Assembly (NCBI GenBank): GCA_044433415.1
Contig: JAWXTP010000042.1
Coordinates: forward strand, 1-21,680
Direction: 5' to 3'
Source: JAWXTP01 sp044433415
GTDB taxonomy: Bacteria; Bacteroidota; Bacteroidia; Bacteroidales; Rikenellaceae
Length of the DNA: 21,680 nt
A program made the position numbers and the translations under genes. The notes beneath the pieces are model-generated. The model was not told the DNA's origin. It saw nothing but the letters and a program-made list of their open reading frames with translations, and did no database searches. Shown here piece after piece: positions 15,367 through 21,680 of the stretch (positions are counted from its first letter, which is position 1; every line of letters begins with the position of its first letter).

Positions 15367-16064
15367 ATGACAAATAAACAAACAAACAAACAAACAAACA
15401 AACATACAAAATCCTATTTGTTGATGATGATCCATGTTTAAGTATGTTAATTTCTACTGTTCTACAACGCAAAAACTATGACGTTCTATGTCGAACTTCT
15501 CTAGATACAATAAATGAAATTATAAGTGCATACAATCCACATATGGTAATATTGGATATTGTGATAGGTGATGAAAATGGGTTAGATTACATTCCATCAA
15601 TAAAAAGTTTATTTCCAAAACTCCCAATAATAGTAGTATCATCATTTGCAAATGAATATTTATACCAAGTTAAACAAATGATAGGTGGTATTGATGCTTA
15701 TTTAACAAAACCACTAAAATTAGCAGACTTAATATTTATTTGCGAAAAATATACATCATTAAACACTCAACTATTTGTTGAATTTGGCAAAGTCACACTT
15801 AACTGTCAAGAAAAATATATGATAAAGGGAAATGGTAAAACCGTTATATTAACGCCGTTAGAATACAAATTACTAAATTTATTAATAGTTAACAGGAATA
15901 AAATCGTTACACGTGAACAAATTGAAACCCACTTATATGGAATACATGGCTTAAAAGAATACAGTATAAATAATCTCATTAATTCACTCCGTAAACATTT
16001 TATAGATGAGGAGTCAATAAGTATTACAACCGTTCGATTCATTGGATATAAACTAAATTACTAA
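15367..16064 (+). CDS. Orphan OmpR-type response regulator, probably phase-variable and OFF here
   Basis: A receiver domain joined to an OmpR/PhoB winged-helix DNA-binding domain. The receiver frame is open from 15378 and reads KILFVDDDPCLSM, with the acidic pocket, then MVILDIVIGDENG with phospho-acceptor Asp (codon 15555-15557), VVSS and AYLTKP with the conserved Lys. The C-terminal part (LTPLEYKLLNLL, REQIETHLYG, RKHF) ends in the wing strand VRFIGYKLNY. The only plausible start, ATG 15367, is followed by seven AAAC units and lies 77 nt before codon 15444, out of frame with the receiver. It is read as a 24-residue peptide ending at 15439-15441. One unit more or two fewer would join the frames. 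ATG 15444 lies inside the receiver and would give a protein without the acidic pocket. No sensor kinase is adjacent. Its likely targets are the genes downstream, but this is inference. Confidence 0.85.
15376..15403 (+). repeat. Tetranucleotide tract (AAAC)7 in the regulator's start region
   Basis: Seven perfect AAAC units directly follow codons ATG ACA AAT. The unit length is not a multiple of three, so slipped-strand changes shift the frame. The tract would encode a low-complexity Asn-Lys-Gln-Thr linker, harmless to the receiver, as seen for phase-variable genes in other bacteria. Confidence 0.95.
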
Positions 16065-16186
16065 TATTTAAAAAAAATGTAAAAATACAATAATCAACTT
16101 CAGAAATAATTACAATATAATTAAAAGAATGCAAATTGTTATAAAAAACTTATAATCTTATTATAAATAACTCTAAATAAAATGTT

Positions 16187-16194
16187 TACTTTTG
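16187..16194 (+). promoter_or_regulatory. -7 box of the NVEALA gene promoter
   Basis: TACTTTTG matches TAnnTTTG, 71 bp before the ATG at 16265. The position of the -33 box (16164-16167) reads TAAA, so the promoter is incomplete and may need an activator. The response regulator encoded just upstream is an obvious candidate. Confidence 0.5.
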
Positions 16195-16226
16195 CTGTAT
16201 AATTTCATCACTAAGATTTCTTAGAT

Positions 16227-16259
16227 ATGAAGAAAATAATATTTATAATAAAAAATTAA
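16227..16259 (+). other. Ten-codon upstream frame resembling the start of the NVEALA gene
   Basis: A short frame MKKIIFIIKN with a TAA stop ends 5 bp before the real ATG. Its first 11 bases are identical to the gene's first 11 (ATGAAGAAAAT), and the next ones are similar. It looks like a small tandem duplication of the start region. It may affect translation or be without function. Confidence 0.4.
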
Positions 16260-16264
16260 AAACT

Positions 16265-16531
16265 ATGAAGAAAATTAAATTTATTTTAACAGCATCTTTT
16301 TTTAGCATTGGAGTTTTTGTTTACCAAAATCTTTCAATGACAGAACATGAGCGAATGGCAATCGCAAACATTGAAGCATTAAGTAGTGACGGAGAAGCAG
16401 AAGGTTCTAGAATTTCTTGTTCAAGCACAATTGTTAACGAAAATAGTGGTACGATTACTAAAACAAAATGTAGCACATGTCTTGATGTTCTTTGTACAGA
16501 TTATTCTAGTAGCTCTACATGTAAAAAATAA
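16265..16531 (+). CDS. NVEALA-family secreted peptide precursor
   Basis: This 88-residue protein has a hydrophobic N-terminal segment (residues 5-20) and then the family motif region MAIANIEALSSDGEAEG, with NIEALS in place of NVEALA (35-40). The mature C-terminal part contains five cysteines (52, 69, 72, 77, 86), including CSTC, in a Ser/Thr-rich tail. The NVEALA family (PF14055) is confined to Bacteroidetes and has no assigned function; the motif may be a processing site. The following genes encode a TolB-like propeller lipoprotein, the usual neighbour of NVEALA genes, and a CxxC thioredoxin-like lipoprotein that could act on these cysteines. A hairpin right after the stop would let the peptide be made in excess over the downstream genes. 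Confidence 0.85.
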   Translation: MKKIKFILTASFFSIGVFVYQNLSMTEHERMAIANIEALSSDGEAEGSRISCSSTIVNENSGTITKTKCSTCLDVLCTDYSSSSTCKK

Positions 16532-16549
16532 AGATTAAATCAAGTGAAC

Positions 16550-16621
16550 TTCTAGAAACTGGTTTTAACACTTTATCTTTGAACTTTAGAATTCTAAATC
16601 TTATAAAACTAGTTTCTAGAA
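16550..16621 (+). terminator. Hairpin after the NVEALA gene (terminator or attenuator)
   Basis: The 18-bp arms (16550-16567 and 16604-16621, one mismatch) begin 18 bp after the stop codon. The loop itself contains a 14-bp palindrome (16585-16598). A short T run follows the stem. It probably stops most transcripts after the peptide gene. The arm shares AACTTCTAGAAACTG with the pepT terminator. Confidence 0.7.
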
Positions 16622-16806
16622 TTTCCCTTAATCCATTAAAAGATTAATACAATTAAGGCAAATATTTAAACTATTACAAAGACCTTTAGTCATTTTTTGT
16701 ATGGAGCAACCCATAAAAATATTATTATATTTCCAATTATTATTATTAATATTATATATTTAATGACAGTTCCATAAATAAATAAAAATAAAACAATTAA
16801 TTACAA

Positions 16807-17793
16807 ATGAAGTATTGTTATATATTATACGTGGTATTATTGTTTAATTGCAGTAGAAATACAACTACAAAATGCAATATTAATAACCACAAAATTGATA
16901 GTGTCTATTTCCTTACAAGAAACATAGATTCAAGTATAGTTCATCCACAAGCATTAGGTGTTTTTAAAGACTACTTAATTATTATAGAACCTCAGAAACA
17001 AAATTTGATTTTTACGGTTTATGATAATTTAACATTTAATCATGTTTTATCTGCAGGATATAAAGGGAGGAGCAATAATGAATTCATCAATCCTAGACCA
17101 GACTATTTTCATTCTACAGATTCTGCTTTTTACATTCTAGATTCAAGCATTGAAAAAGAAATCCAAATTATTGATAAATCTCTTGTTGTAACTAATAGAA
17201 ACCCAATTATTATTACTGAAGCAATTAATGGACTTATAAAAATTGGTCATGATAATTATATAATGGCTGGCTTGGATGATGCAGAACATAAAGAACATCT
17301 ACTCTACAATAATGGAGATTACTCTACTTTTGGCAAATATCCTAATCACATAACGGATAACGTGTATGTATTTAATTATAAATTAACAAAAGGAAATAAC
17401 AATAGACAGATTTTATACGATTTTTACTTATATCAGAATTTAATAAGAACTTACGATTTTAAGGGAAATCTATTACAAAATATTGAAATTGAGGACAATG
17501 TAAATCGACCTATATGTAGTACATTCGGAGACATGATACCTGTATTCTTTAGTATTCAATCTAATGATGAATATATTGCTACAAGGTATAATAAATCGCA
17601 AAATACAAATGAATTATTCGCTTCATTGACAACTTCAAATCATGAATTACAACTGTGGTCATGGGATGGAAATTTAGAAAAAAGATTAATATTTGATAAG
17701 CCATTTAATATTTTCACTATTTCTAATAATAATATTATTTATGCAATAAATTCTGACACACCAAACACTCTTTATTACTATGAAATTAAATAA
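16807..17793 (+). CDS. Beta-propeller lipoprotein (TolB-like) of the NVEALA cassette
   Basis: The 328-residue protein has a short lipoprotein signal with lipobox LFNC (Cys15). The chain carries repeated beta-blade patterns, AGYKGRSNNEFINPRPD near residue 90 (compare GIQGRATEELISPGS in the protein at 9334-10368), and LWSWDGNLEKRLIFD with closing strands at the C-terminus. This is the TolB-like 6-bladed propeller group (PF15869-like) often found beside NVEALA genes. It is probably envelope-anchored. Codons are strikingly AT-rich compared with the core genes in this window, a sign of separate origin. The last 14 bases overlap the start of the next gene, so the two are translationally coupled. 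No clear promoter is seen in the AT-rich 185 bp after the hairpin, so readthrough may supply it. Confidence 0.78.
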   Translation: MKYCYILYVVLLFNCSRNTTTKCNINNHKIDSVYFLTRNIDSSIVHPQALGVFKDYLIIIEPQKQNLIFTVYDNLTFNHVLSAGYKGRSNNEFINPRPDYFHSTDSAFYILDSSIEKEIQIIDKSLVVTNRNPIIITEAINGLIKIGHDNYIMAGLDDAEHKEHLLYNNGDYSTFGKYPNHITDNVYVFNYKLTKGNNNRQILYDFYLYQNLIRTYDFKGNLLQNIEIEDNVNRPICSTFGDMIPVFFSIQSNDEYIATRYNKSQNTNELFASLTTSNHELQLWSWDGNLEKRLIFDKPFNIFTISNNNIIYAINSDTPNTLYYYEIK

Positions 17794-18268
17794 AATCATA
17801 TACCTTATTATAGTGGTTTTTACTATGTCTTGTAGTAACAATAAAATTAAAGGTATAGGAGATGTGATAGGGAAAGAAATCATCTGTGACTCTATACTAA
17901 ACAATGAAAAATATAAAATATTAGTAATAAATAACGATACTACAGATTGTATATCGTGTAAATTACAAGTTAATAAATGGTATATATATAATTTAGAATT
18001 GGAAAAACTTAACCTAAATTGTGACGTTATATATGTATTAAACAATGACATAATAGAAAAAGAAATAATACATATACTAAAGAATTATAATTTAAAATCA
18101 TATTGCATTTATAATAAATTTATTCAAGATAATTTATTCATAAGCGATTTCCCATATAATACTTTTTTATTATCAGATGATAACAAAATATTACTTATTG
18201 GAGATCCTATTAACAATAAGAAATTATGGAAATTATATAAAGAAAAAATTGAAAGACCCATGTTATAA
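17780..18268 (+). CDS. Thioredoxin-fold lipoprotein with a CxxC motif
   Basis: The 162-residue protein starts with a lipoprotein signal (lipobox TMSC, Cys18). A thioredoxin-like domain follows: a strand KYKILVINN, then CISCK (Cys57, Cys60) at the start of a helix (LQVNKWYIYN), a second strand CDVIYVLNN, and the later FPYNTFLLSDDNKILLIGDP, which resembles the cis-Pro and last-strand region of TlpA-type proteins. It should face the periplasm or cell surface and act in thiol-disulfide exchange; a reductase or isomerase role cannot be separated by reading. It overlaps the propeller gene by 14 bp, and the NVEALA peptide with five cysteines is a possible substrate. Very AT-rich codon use. It ends 41 bp before the right direct repeat. 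Confidence 0.72.
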   Translation: MKLNKIIYLIIVVFTMSCSNNKIKGIGDVIGKEIICDSILNNEKYKILVINNDTTDCISCKLQVNKWYIYNLELEKLNLNCDVIYVLNNDIIEKEIIHILKNYNLKSYCIYNKFIQDNLFISDFPYNTFLLSDDNKILLIGDPINNKKLWKLYKEKIERPML

Positions 18269-18308
18269 TTTTTTATTAAATCTACTCATCTCAACAATTA
18301 ACGAAACT

Positions 18309-18549
18309 TTTCCCATTGTAAATTGCACAAAAAATACTACATTTGTGAATGTCAAGACCACATATTTTTATAATCTTATTTTTAAAAGTGAATACTAAGT
18401 TGATTTGGAACATGTAGTTAGTGTTACTAAGTCCGTATTATTAAGATAACGAAAGATGTAGTCTTTGTTTATATGTAAACAAAATTATATTACACAGCGT
18501 TTTTTATTTCGATACGCTTGTGTGAGAAAGTTTTATTATATATATTTGT
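18309..18549 (+). repeat. Direct repeat, right copy (about 241 bp) with two promoters
   Basis: This copy aligns end to end with 15111-15352. Both promoter pairs are kept: ATTG-19 bp-TACATTTG near 18315-18345, and CTTG-20 bp-TATATTTG at 18517-18548. In this copy the second promoter points to a short segment that ends in an intrinsic terminator and then to the acyltransferase gene. Similarity ends just after the -7 box, so the copies bring promoter DNA but different downstream sequence. Confidence 0.9.
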
Positions 18550-18554
18550 TTTGA

Positions 18555-18646
18555 TGTTTTAGGATATGCTTTTAAGGATATGCAATAATTACTCTATAAA
18601 AGGATGTTCTAAAGTACGGATGCATGTTGCTATCCGTACTTTTTTA
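18555..18646 (+). ncRNA. Candidate short RNA between repeat promoter and terminator
   Basis: The promoter at 18517-18548 and the terminator at 18611-18646 define a predicted transcript of about 90 nt with no protein frame. It includes a tandem AGGATATGC pair near 18562-18584. It may be a small RNA or an attenuated leader for the acyltransferase gene, the same layout as seen before obg. No known RNA family is recognised. Confidence 0.4.
18611..18646 (+). terminator. Intrinsic terminator just before the acyltransferase gene
   Basis: An 11-bp perfect stem (18611-18621 with 18632-18642), a 10-nt loop and a T run to 18646 make a strong rho-independent terminator. It lies only 22 bp before the ATG at 18668, so it ends upstream transcription or acts as an attenuator. 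Confidence 0.85.
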
Positions 18647-18667
18647 TTTTAAAAAATTCTACCATAA

Positions 18668-19555
18668 ATGAAAAATAAAATTTTGTTAAATATATTGTGG
18701 GCATTTTGTTGGTTACTAGGTAAACTTCCTCAATTTGTGCAGTTTGCAATAGCTGATTTTGTGTGTTTTATTATATATCGCGTAATTGGATATAGAACAA
18801 AAGTAGTACGTGAAAATTTAGCTAACTCCTTCCCTGATAAAACAGAGCAGGAGCGTAAAGTTATTGAGAAAAAGTTCTATAGACAACTGTCTGATATGAT
18901 GGTAGAGAGTCTGTCGCTTGTTTCTATGACAAAGAAACAAGTACAGGAAAGAATGGTTTTTGAAAACCCAGAGCTGATAAATTCATTAACACCCGATAGG
19001 ACAGTTTTAACAGTAATGGCACATTTTGCTACATGGGAACATACTGTTAGTTCTAGTTTGTGTTTAAATGCGCCTGTGTTAGCGGTTTATCACCCTCTTT
19101 CTAATAAAGTAGTGGATGAATTTTATAAGAAAATGAGATCTCGTTTCGGTGTGCAACCAGTGACTATGGCAAAAACATCAAAAGAGATAGTTAAACATAT
19201 AAGAGCTAGGAATTACCCTGCCGTAGCCCTAATTGCTGACCAAACACCTCCTGTTGTTGTTATAAAAAATTGGATTCCTTTCCTAAATCAACCTACAGCC
19301 TTTTTTACAGGTATGGAGCGCTTAGCTGTGTCTCTACATACTGCTGTTATATTTGCTCACATGTCTCAACCCAAAAGAGGGCACTATAGATGTCGTTTTG
19401 AACTTATTTATGATGGTGAAAAGAAACTTGAAGAGTTTGAACTAACAAAACTATATGCAGCCAAGCTAGAAAATATGATAGTCGAGAACCCTCATCTTTG
19501 GTTGTGGTCTCATAGACGATGGAAATTAAAGCCAGGAGATAAAATCCCAAGATAA
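18668..19555 (+). CDS. Lipid A acyltransferase, LpxL/HtrB family
   Basis: This 295-residue inner-membrane enzyme of the LpxL/LpxM (HtrB/MsbB) family (PF03279) adds a secondary acyl chain to lipid A precursors. The N-terminal hydrophobic segment (about 5-42) anchors it. The catalytic HX4(D/E) motif is HFATWE (His119, Glu124). IADQTPP is the second family block, and the C-terminus ends with NPHLWLWSHRRWKLKPGD, very close to the usual family ending. Start and length are normal. The gene seems monocistronic. Its upstream region was supplied with, or rebuilt by, the right direct repeat, so its expression could change if the cassette were lost. The exact acyl chain cannot be read from the sequence. 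Confidence 0.92.
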   Translation: MKNKILLNILWAFCWLLGKLPQFVQFAIADFVCFIIYRVIGYRTKVVRENLANSFPDKTEQERKVIEKKFYRQLSDMMVESLSLVSMTKKQVQERMVFENPELINSLTPDRTVLTVMAHFATWEHTVSSSLCLNAPVLAVYHPLSNKVVDEFYKKMRSRFGVQPVTMAKTSKEIVKHIRARNYPAVALIADQTPPVVVIKNWIPFLNQPTAFFTGMERLAVSLHTAVIFAHMSQPKRGHYRCRFELIYDGEKKLEEFELTKLYAAKLENMIVENPHLWLWSHRRWKLKPGDKIPR

Positions 19556-19704
19556 AGGAATATTTAGAATTTGTGTAAAAATAAGTACACCCCCCCCTGA
19601 ATTTATAGGGGTAAGTTCACTTTAGTTGTATATGGTGATTGTTTGGTAAAAAATAACGTTAAAGATGTATTATATTACCAAATAATAATGATTTGTCAAT
19701 CTTT

Positions 19705-19736
19705 TTTGTTTATATTGGAAAAATGTATTATCTTGC
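19705..19736 (+). promoter_or_regulatory. Promoter of the V-type ATPase operon
   Basis: TTTG (19705-19708), a 20-bp spacer and TATCTTGC (19729-19736, one to two mismatches to TAnnTTTG) lie about 85 bp before the first gene. The leader contains repeated AACATATT motifs. The rest of the 264-bp gap holds a C8 run at 19590-19597 and nothing else recognisable. Confidence 0.5.
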
Positions 19737-19819
19737 GCTAGAAAAAAGTAACATATTTTAGTTGCGATAATTTAATCAACATATTCTAAATTACGCTAAA
19801 TAATTAACATATTTTAATA

Positions 19820-20413
19820 ATGGAAAATAAGATCGATCAACTTACCAAGAAACTTTATGACGAGGGAGTTAGTAAAGGCTTGAAAGATTCTGAGGAGATA
19901 GTTGCAAAAGCACAAGCTGAGGCTAGTGCAATAATTGCAAAAGCACAAGCTGAAGCTGCACAAATTGTAGAAGGAGCTAAAACAGATGCTTCTGAATTGT
20001 CAAAAAATAGCCTTAGAGAATTAACTTTAGCATCGAAACAAATTGTTAGTGACTTAAAGGCTCAAATAGTTAATACTATTACTCTTGCAACACAGTCTGA
20101 AAGTGTTGTAACAGCATTTAAAAGTGACAAATTTGTAAAAGAGTTGATTCTGGAAGTTGTTAAAAAGTGGGACAAAGAAAGTGTTAAAGTTTTAATCGAA
20201 GAAGATAAAGCTGAGGATATTAAAACTTATTTTACTAAAGAAATAGCTGCAAAAATCACAAAAGATGTAGAGATTGTTTCTGAAAAAGGAGTAGGAAGCG
20301 GATTTAAAATTTCACCTAAAGAGGGTGGTTACTATATCTCATTTAGTGATGAAGAGTTTGATAATCTTTTAAAAGGCTACCTAAAAGCATCTTTAAATTC
20401 TATACTTTTCTAG
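19820..20413 (+). CDS. atpE: V-type ATPase subunit E (peripheral stalk)
   Basis: The 197-residue subunit of the V/A-type H+ or Na+ ATPase forms, with the small partner subunit, the peripheral stalk linking the catalytic head to the membrane part. An N-terminal alanine/glutamate-rich coiled coil (residues 20-60) contains AKAQAEA twice in near-tandem. The C-terminal globular domain includes VSEKGVGSGFKISPKEGGYY and a final helix. Length and layout match bacterial E subunits. It is the first gene of the operon, followed after 61 bp by the DUF2764 gene and then subunit A, the order usual in Bacteroidetes. The repeated segment is protein-level heptad repetition, although its DNA is also similar. 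Confidence 0.9.
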   Translation: MENKIDQLTKKLYDEGVSKGLKDSEEIVAKAQAEASAIIAKAQAEAAQIVEGAKTDASELSKNSLRELTLASKQIVSDLKAQIVNTITLATQSESVVTAFKSDKFVKELILEVVKKWDKESVKVLIEEDKAEDIKTYFTKEIAAKITKDVEIVSEKGVGSGFKISPKEGGYYISFSDEEFDNLLKGYLKASLNSILF

Positions 20414-20474
20414 ATAGAATAACATATTGTCTTAATGCAATATGTATTGGTAAGCACTAAATCTAAGTAAAATT

Positions 20475-21347
20475 ATGAGCGAATATTATTGTTTAACATC
20501 ATCGCTAAAAGAGCTAAATCTTGATGGAGACGCTAAGGAGCTTAATCTAGATCTTGTTTTCGAAGAGATAGAAGGCAGCTTAGCGATGAAAGATGGCGCT
20601 TTATATCGTGATTTTAAAACTCAATATGACATTCAGAACATCATTAGTCTAATCAATGGCCGTAGCATGTATATAACTATGGGGAACCTTCCTCAAAGTG
20701 CTGTAGAAGCGGTTGTTGAGTCGTTTAAAAGCGACAAAAATGATGCTTCTTTTGAAGAAGGAGAGTTTTTTGGTCTTGATAAAGTTGTTATCGATGTGTT
20801 AAGAGCATATAAAAATAGTATAACGGCTAGTGAACTCGAAATTAATACTTCTTTACCTATAGAAAATATACTGCAAACACAATATTTCCGTAAAATGAGC
20901 ACCGTGAAAAGTGCTTTTCTGAGAAAATGGTTTCAGTTTGATTTAGATATGAGAAATATATGTTCGGCGTTTACTGCTAGAGCAAAACAACGAGATATAA
21001 CATCCATAGTTGTTGGAGAGGGTGATATTCAATCTTTGCTAGTGTCTTCGGCGGCAGCAGATTTTGGATTGAAGGGTGTTTTTGATTACTCAGACGAACT
21101 TTTTGCTACTTTATCCATGGAGGATATGTTACAAAAAGAAAGAAAGCTAGATGATATAAGATGGGATAAAATAGATGAGTTAGTAACTTTTGATTACTTT
21201 AACATCGAGGTTATTCTGTCGTATGTAGCAAAGGTTGCAATCATAAACCGTTGGTTGATGCTTGACGAGAAAGTCGGTCGAGAAATGCTAAGGAAATTAA
21301 CTGATGACTTAGCTAAAAACAAACTTAATTTTGAAATAATTGACTAA
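20475..21347 (+). CDS. DUF2764 protein, V-type ATPase operon partner
   Basis: This 290-residue protein lies between subunit E and subunit A, the fixed place of the DUF2764 family (PF10962) in Bacteroidetes V-ATPase operons. It begins MSEYYCLTSSLKEL, is mainly helical and soluble, and has the pattern FRKMSTVKSAFLRKWFQFDLDMRN near residue 145. A role as subunit C-like central stalk component has been suggested from genome position, since no ordinary subunit C gene occurs in these operons; this is inference. It ends 4 bp before the ATG of subunit A, so the two are tightly linked. Confidence 0.85.
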   Translation: MSEYYCLTSSLKELNLDGDAKELNLDLVFEEIEGSLAMKDGALYRDFKTQYDIQNIISLINGRSMYITMGNLPQSAVEAVVESFKSDKNDASFEEGEFFGLDKVVIDVLRAYKNSITASELEINTSLPIENILQTQYFRKMSTVKSAFLRKWFQFDLDMRNICSAFTARAKQRDITSIVVGEGDIQSLLVSSAAADFGLKGVFDYSDELFATLSMEDMLQKERKLDDIRWDKIDELVTFDYFNIEVILSYVAKVAIINRWLMLDEKVGREMLRKLTDDLAKNKLNFEIID

Positions 21348-21351
21348 ATAT

Positions 21352-21680
21352 ATGAAAAGTACAGGCGTAGTTGTTGGTATAACATCAAATCTTGTGACAG
21401 TAAAAGTAAATGGAGCTGTGTCGCAGAATGAAATATGTTATATAGCTCTTGGAAACACTAAATTAATGGCTGAGGTCATTAAGGTGACAGGAGAAAAAGC
21501 ATCAGTTCAAGTTTTTGAAAGTACAAGGGGTTTGAAAGCTGGTTGCGAAGTAGAATTCATGGGACACATGTTAGAGGTTACTTTGGGCCCAGGCATTTTG
21601 TCGCATATCTATGACGGTTTACAGAATGACCTTGCAAAATTAGATGCTCTTTTCCTTGAAAGAGGTCTTTATAATGACCC
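21352..21680 (+). CDS. atpA: V-type ATPase catalytic subunit A, N-terminal part (cut by window end)
   Basis: The first 109 codons are present. The chain MKSTGVVVGITSNLVTVKVN is the beta-barrel start of the V/A-type catalytic subunit. EICYIALGNTKLMAEVIKV and the block VFESTRGLKAGCEVEF follow, typical of subunit A (the F-type equivalent differs). LEVTLGPGILSHIYDGLQ is the family-specific motif leading into the non-homologous insertion region. The P-loop and remaining domains are outside the window. The start codon lies 4 bp after the DUF2764 stop. Subunits B, D, I and K would be expected further on. Confidence 0.95.
   Translation, partial: MKSTGVVVGITSNLVTVKVNGAVSQNEICYIALGNTKLMAEVIKVTGEKASVQVFESTRGLKAGCEVEFMGHMLEVTLGPGILSHIYDGLQNDLAKLDALFLERGLYND

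Noticed and set aside
15376..15403. Possible CRISPR-like array
   Set aside because: It is a pure 4-bp microsatellite without spacers; no cas gene is nearby.
18177..18398. 73-codon frame overlapping the CxxC lipoprotein and right repeat
   Set aside because: It is out of frame with the real gene, and its repeat part is not conserved as protein in the left copy.
19590..19597. C8 run as a second phase-variable tract
   Set aside because: It lies in a gap about 110 bp before the V-ATPase promoter boxes, in no coding frame and not in the promoter spacer. Length variation would have no evident effect.
1..21680. tRNA or rRNA genes
   Set aside because: No cloverleaf-like sequence with the T-arm and anticodon pattern, and no rRNA signature, was noticed on either strand by eye; a covariance-model search would be needed to exclude them firmly.

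Overview
The window looks like a low-GC chromosome of the order Bacteroidales (Bacteroidota). The sequence shows promoters of the Bacteroidetes type (TTTG, a 19-20 bp spacer, then TAnnTTTG), starts without Shine-Dalgarno sequences, an NVEALA-type secreted peptide, several beta-propeller lipoproteins, a V-type ATPase operon with its DUF2764 partner, and a eukaryotic-type (GH13_8) glycogen branching enzyme. The genus cannot be fixed from the sequence alone.

Layout. Positions 1-109 are the end of an IS30-family transposase, followed by a decayed ISAs1-family transposase (345-871, minus). Beside these remnants is a translationally coupled minus-strand pair: a PD-(D/E)XK protein of the sce7726 family and a 97-residue unknown protein (894-1777). 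A conserved block follows: a POT peptide transporter (minus), a divergent glycogen branching enzyme and the Obg GTPase. A strong promoter and an intrinsic terminator lie between glgB and obg and could make a roughly 138-nt leader RNA. A 32-bp-arm palindrome built on 10-bp repeats (7561-7690) separates obg from a minus-strand group of secreted proteins: two beta-propeller lipoproteins and a small exported protein (7769-10368). Next are an Rpn-type nuclease (10574-11479), peptidase T (11707-12921, minus) and NADP-type glutamate dehydrogenase (13262-14599, plus).

From 15111 to 18549 there is a cassette bounded by two direct repeats of about 242 bp (about 95% identical). It holds an orphan OmpR-type response regulator, an NVEALA peptide with five cysteines, a beta-propeller lipoprotein and an overlapping thioredoxin-fold lipoprotein. 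The regulator's start codon and its receiver domain are joined by seven AAAC units, and at this copy number they are out of frame. The regulator therefore looks phase-variable and is read here in an OFF state. This is the most interesting part of the window.

Beyond the second repeat are an LpxL/HtrB-type lipid A acyltransferase (18668-19555) and the start of the V-type ATPase operon: subunit E, DUF2764 and the first 109 codons of subunit A, cut by the window end.

Functional picture. The POT transporter, PepT and glutamate dehydrogenase fit growth on short peptides and amino acids, and GlgB supports glycogen storage. The propeller, NVEALA and thioredoxin-like proteins are cell-envelope or exported accessory functions of unknown purpose. 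The IS remnants, nuclease genes and repeats mark the accessory stretches.
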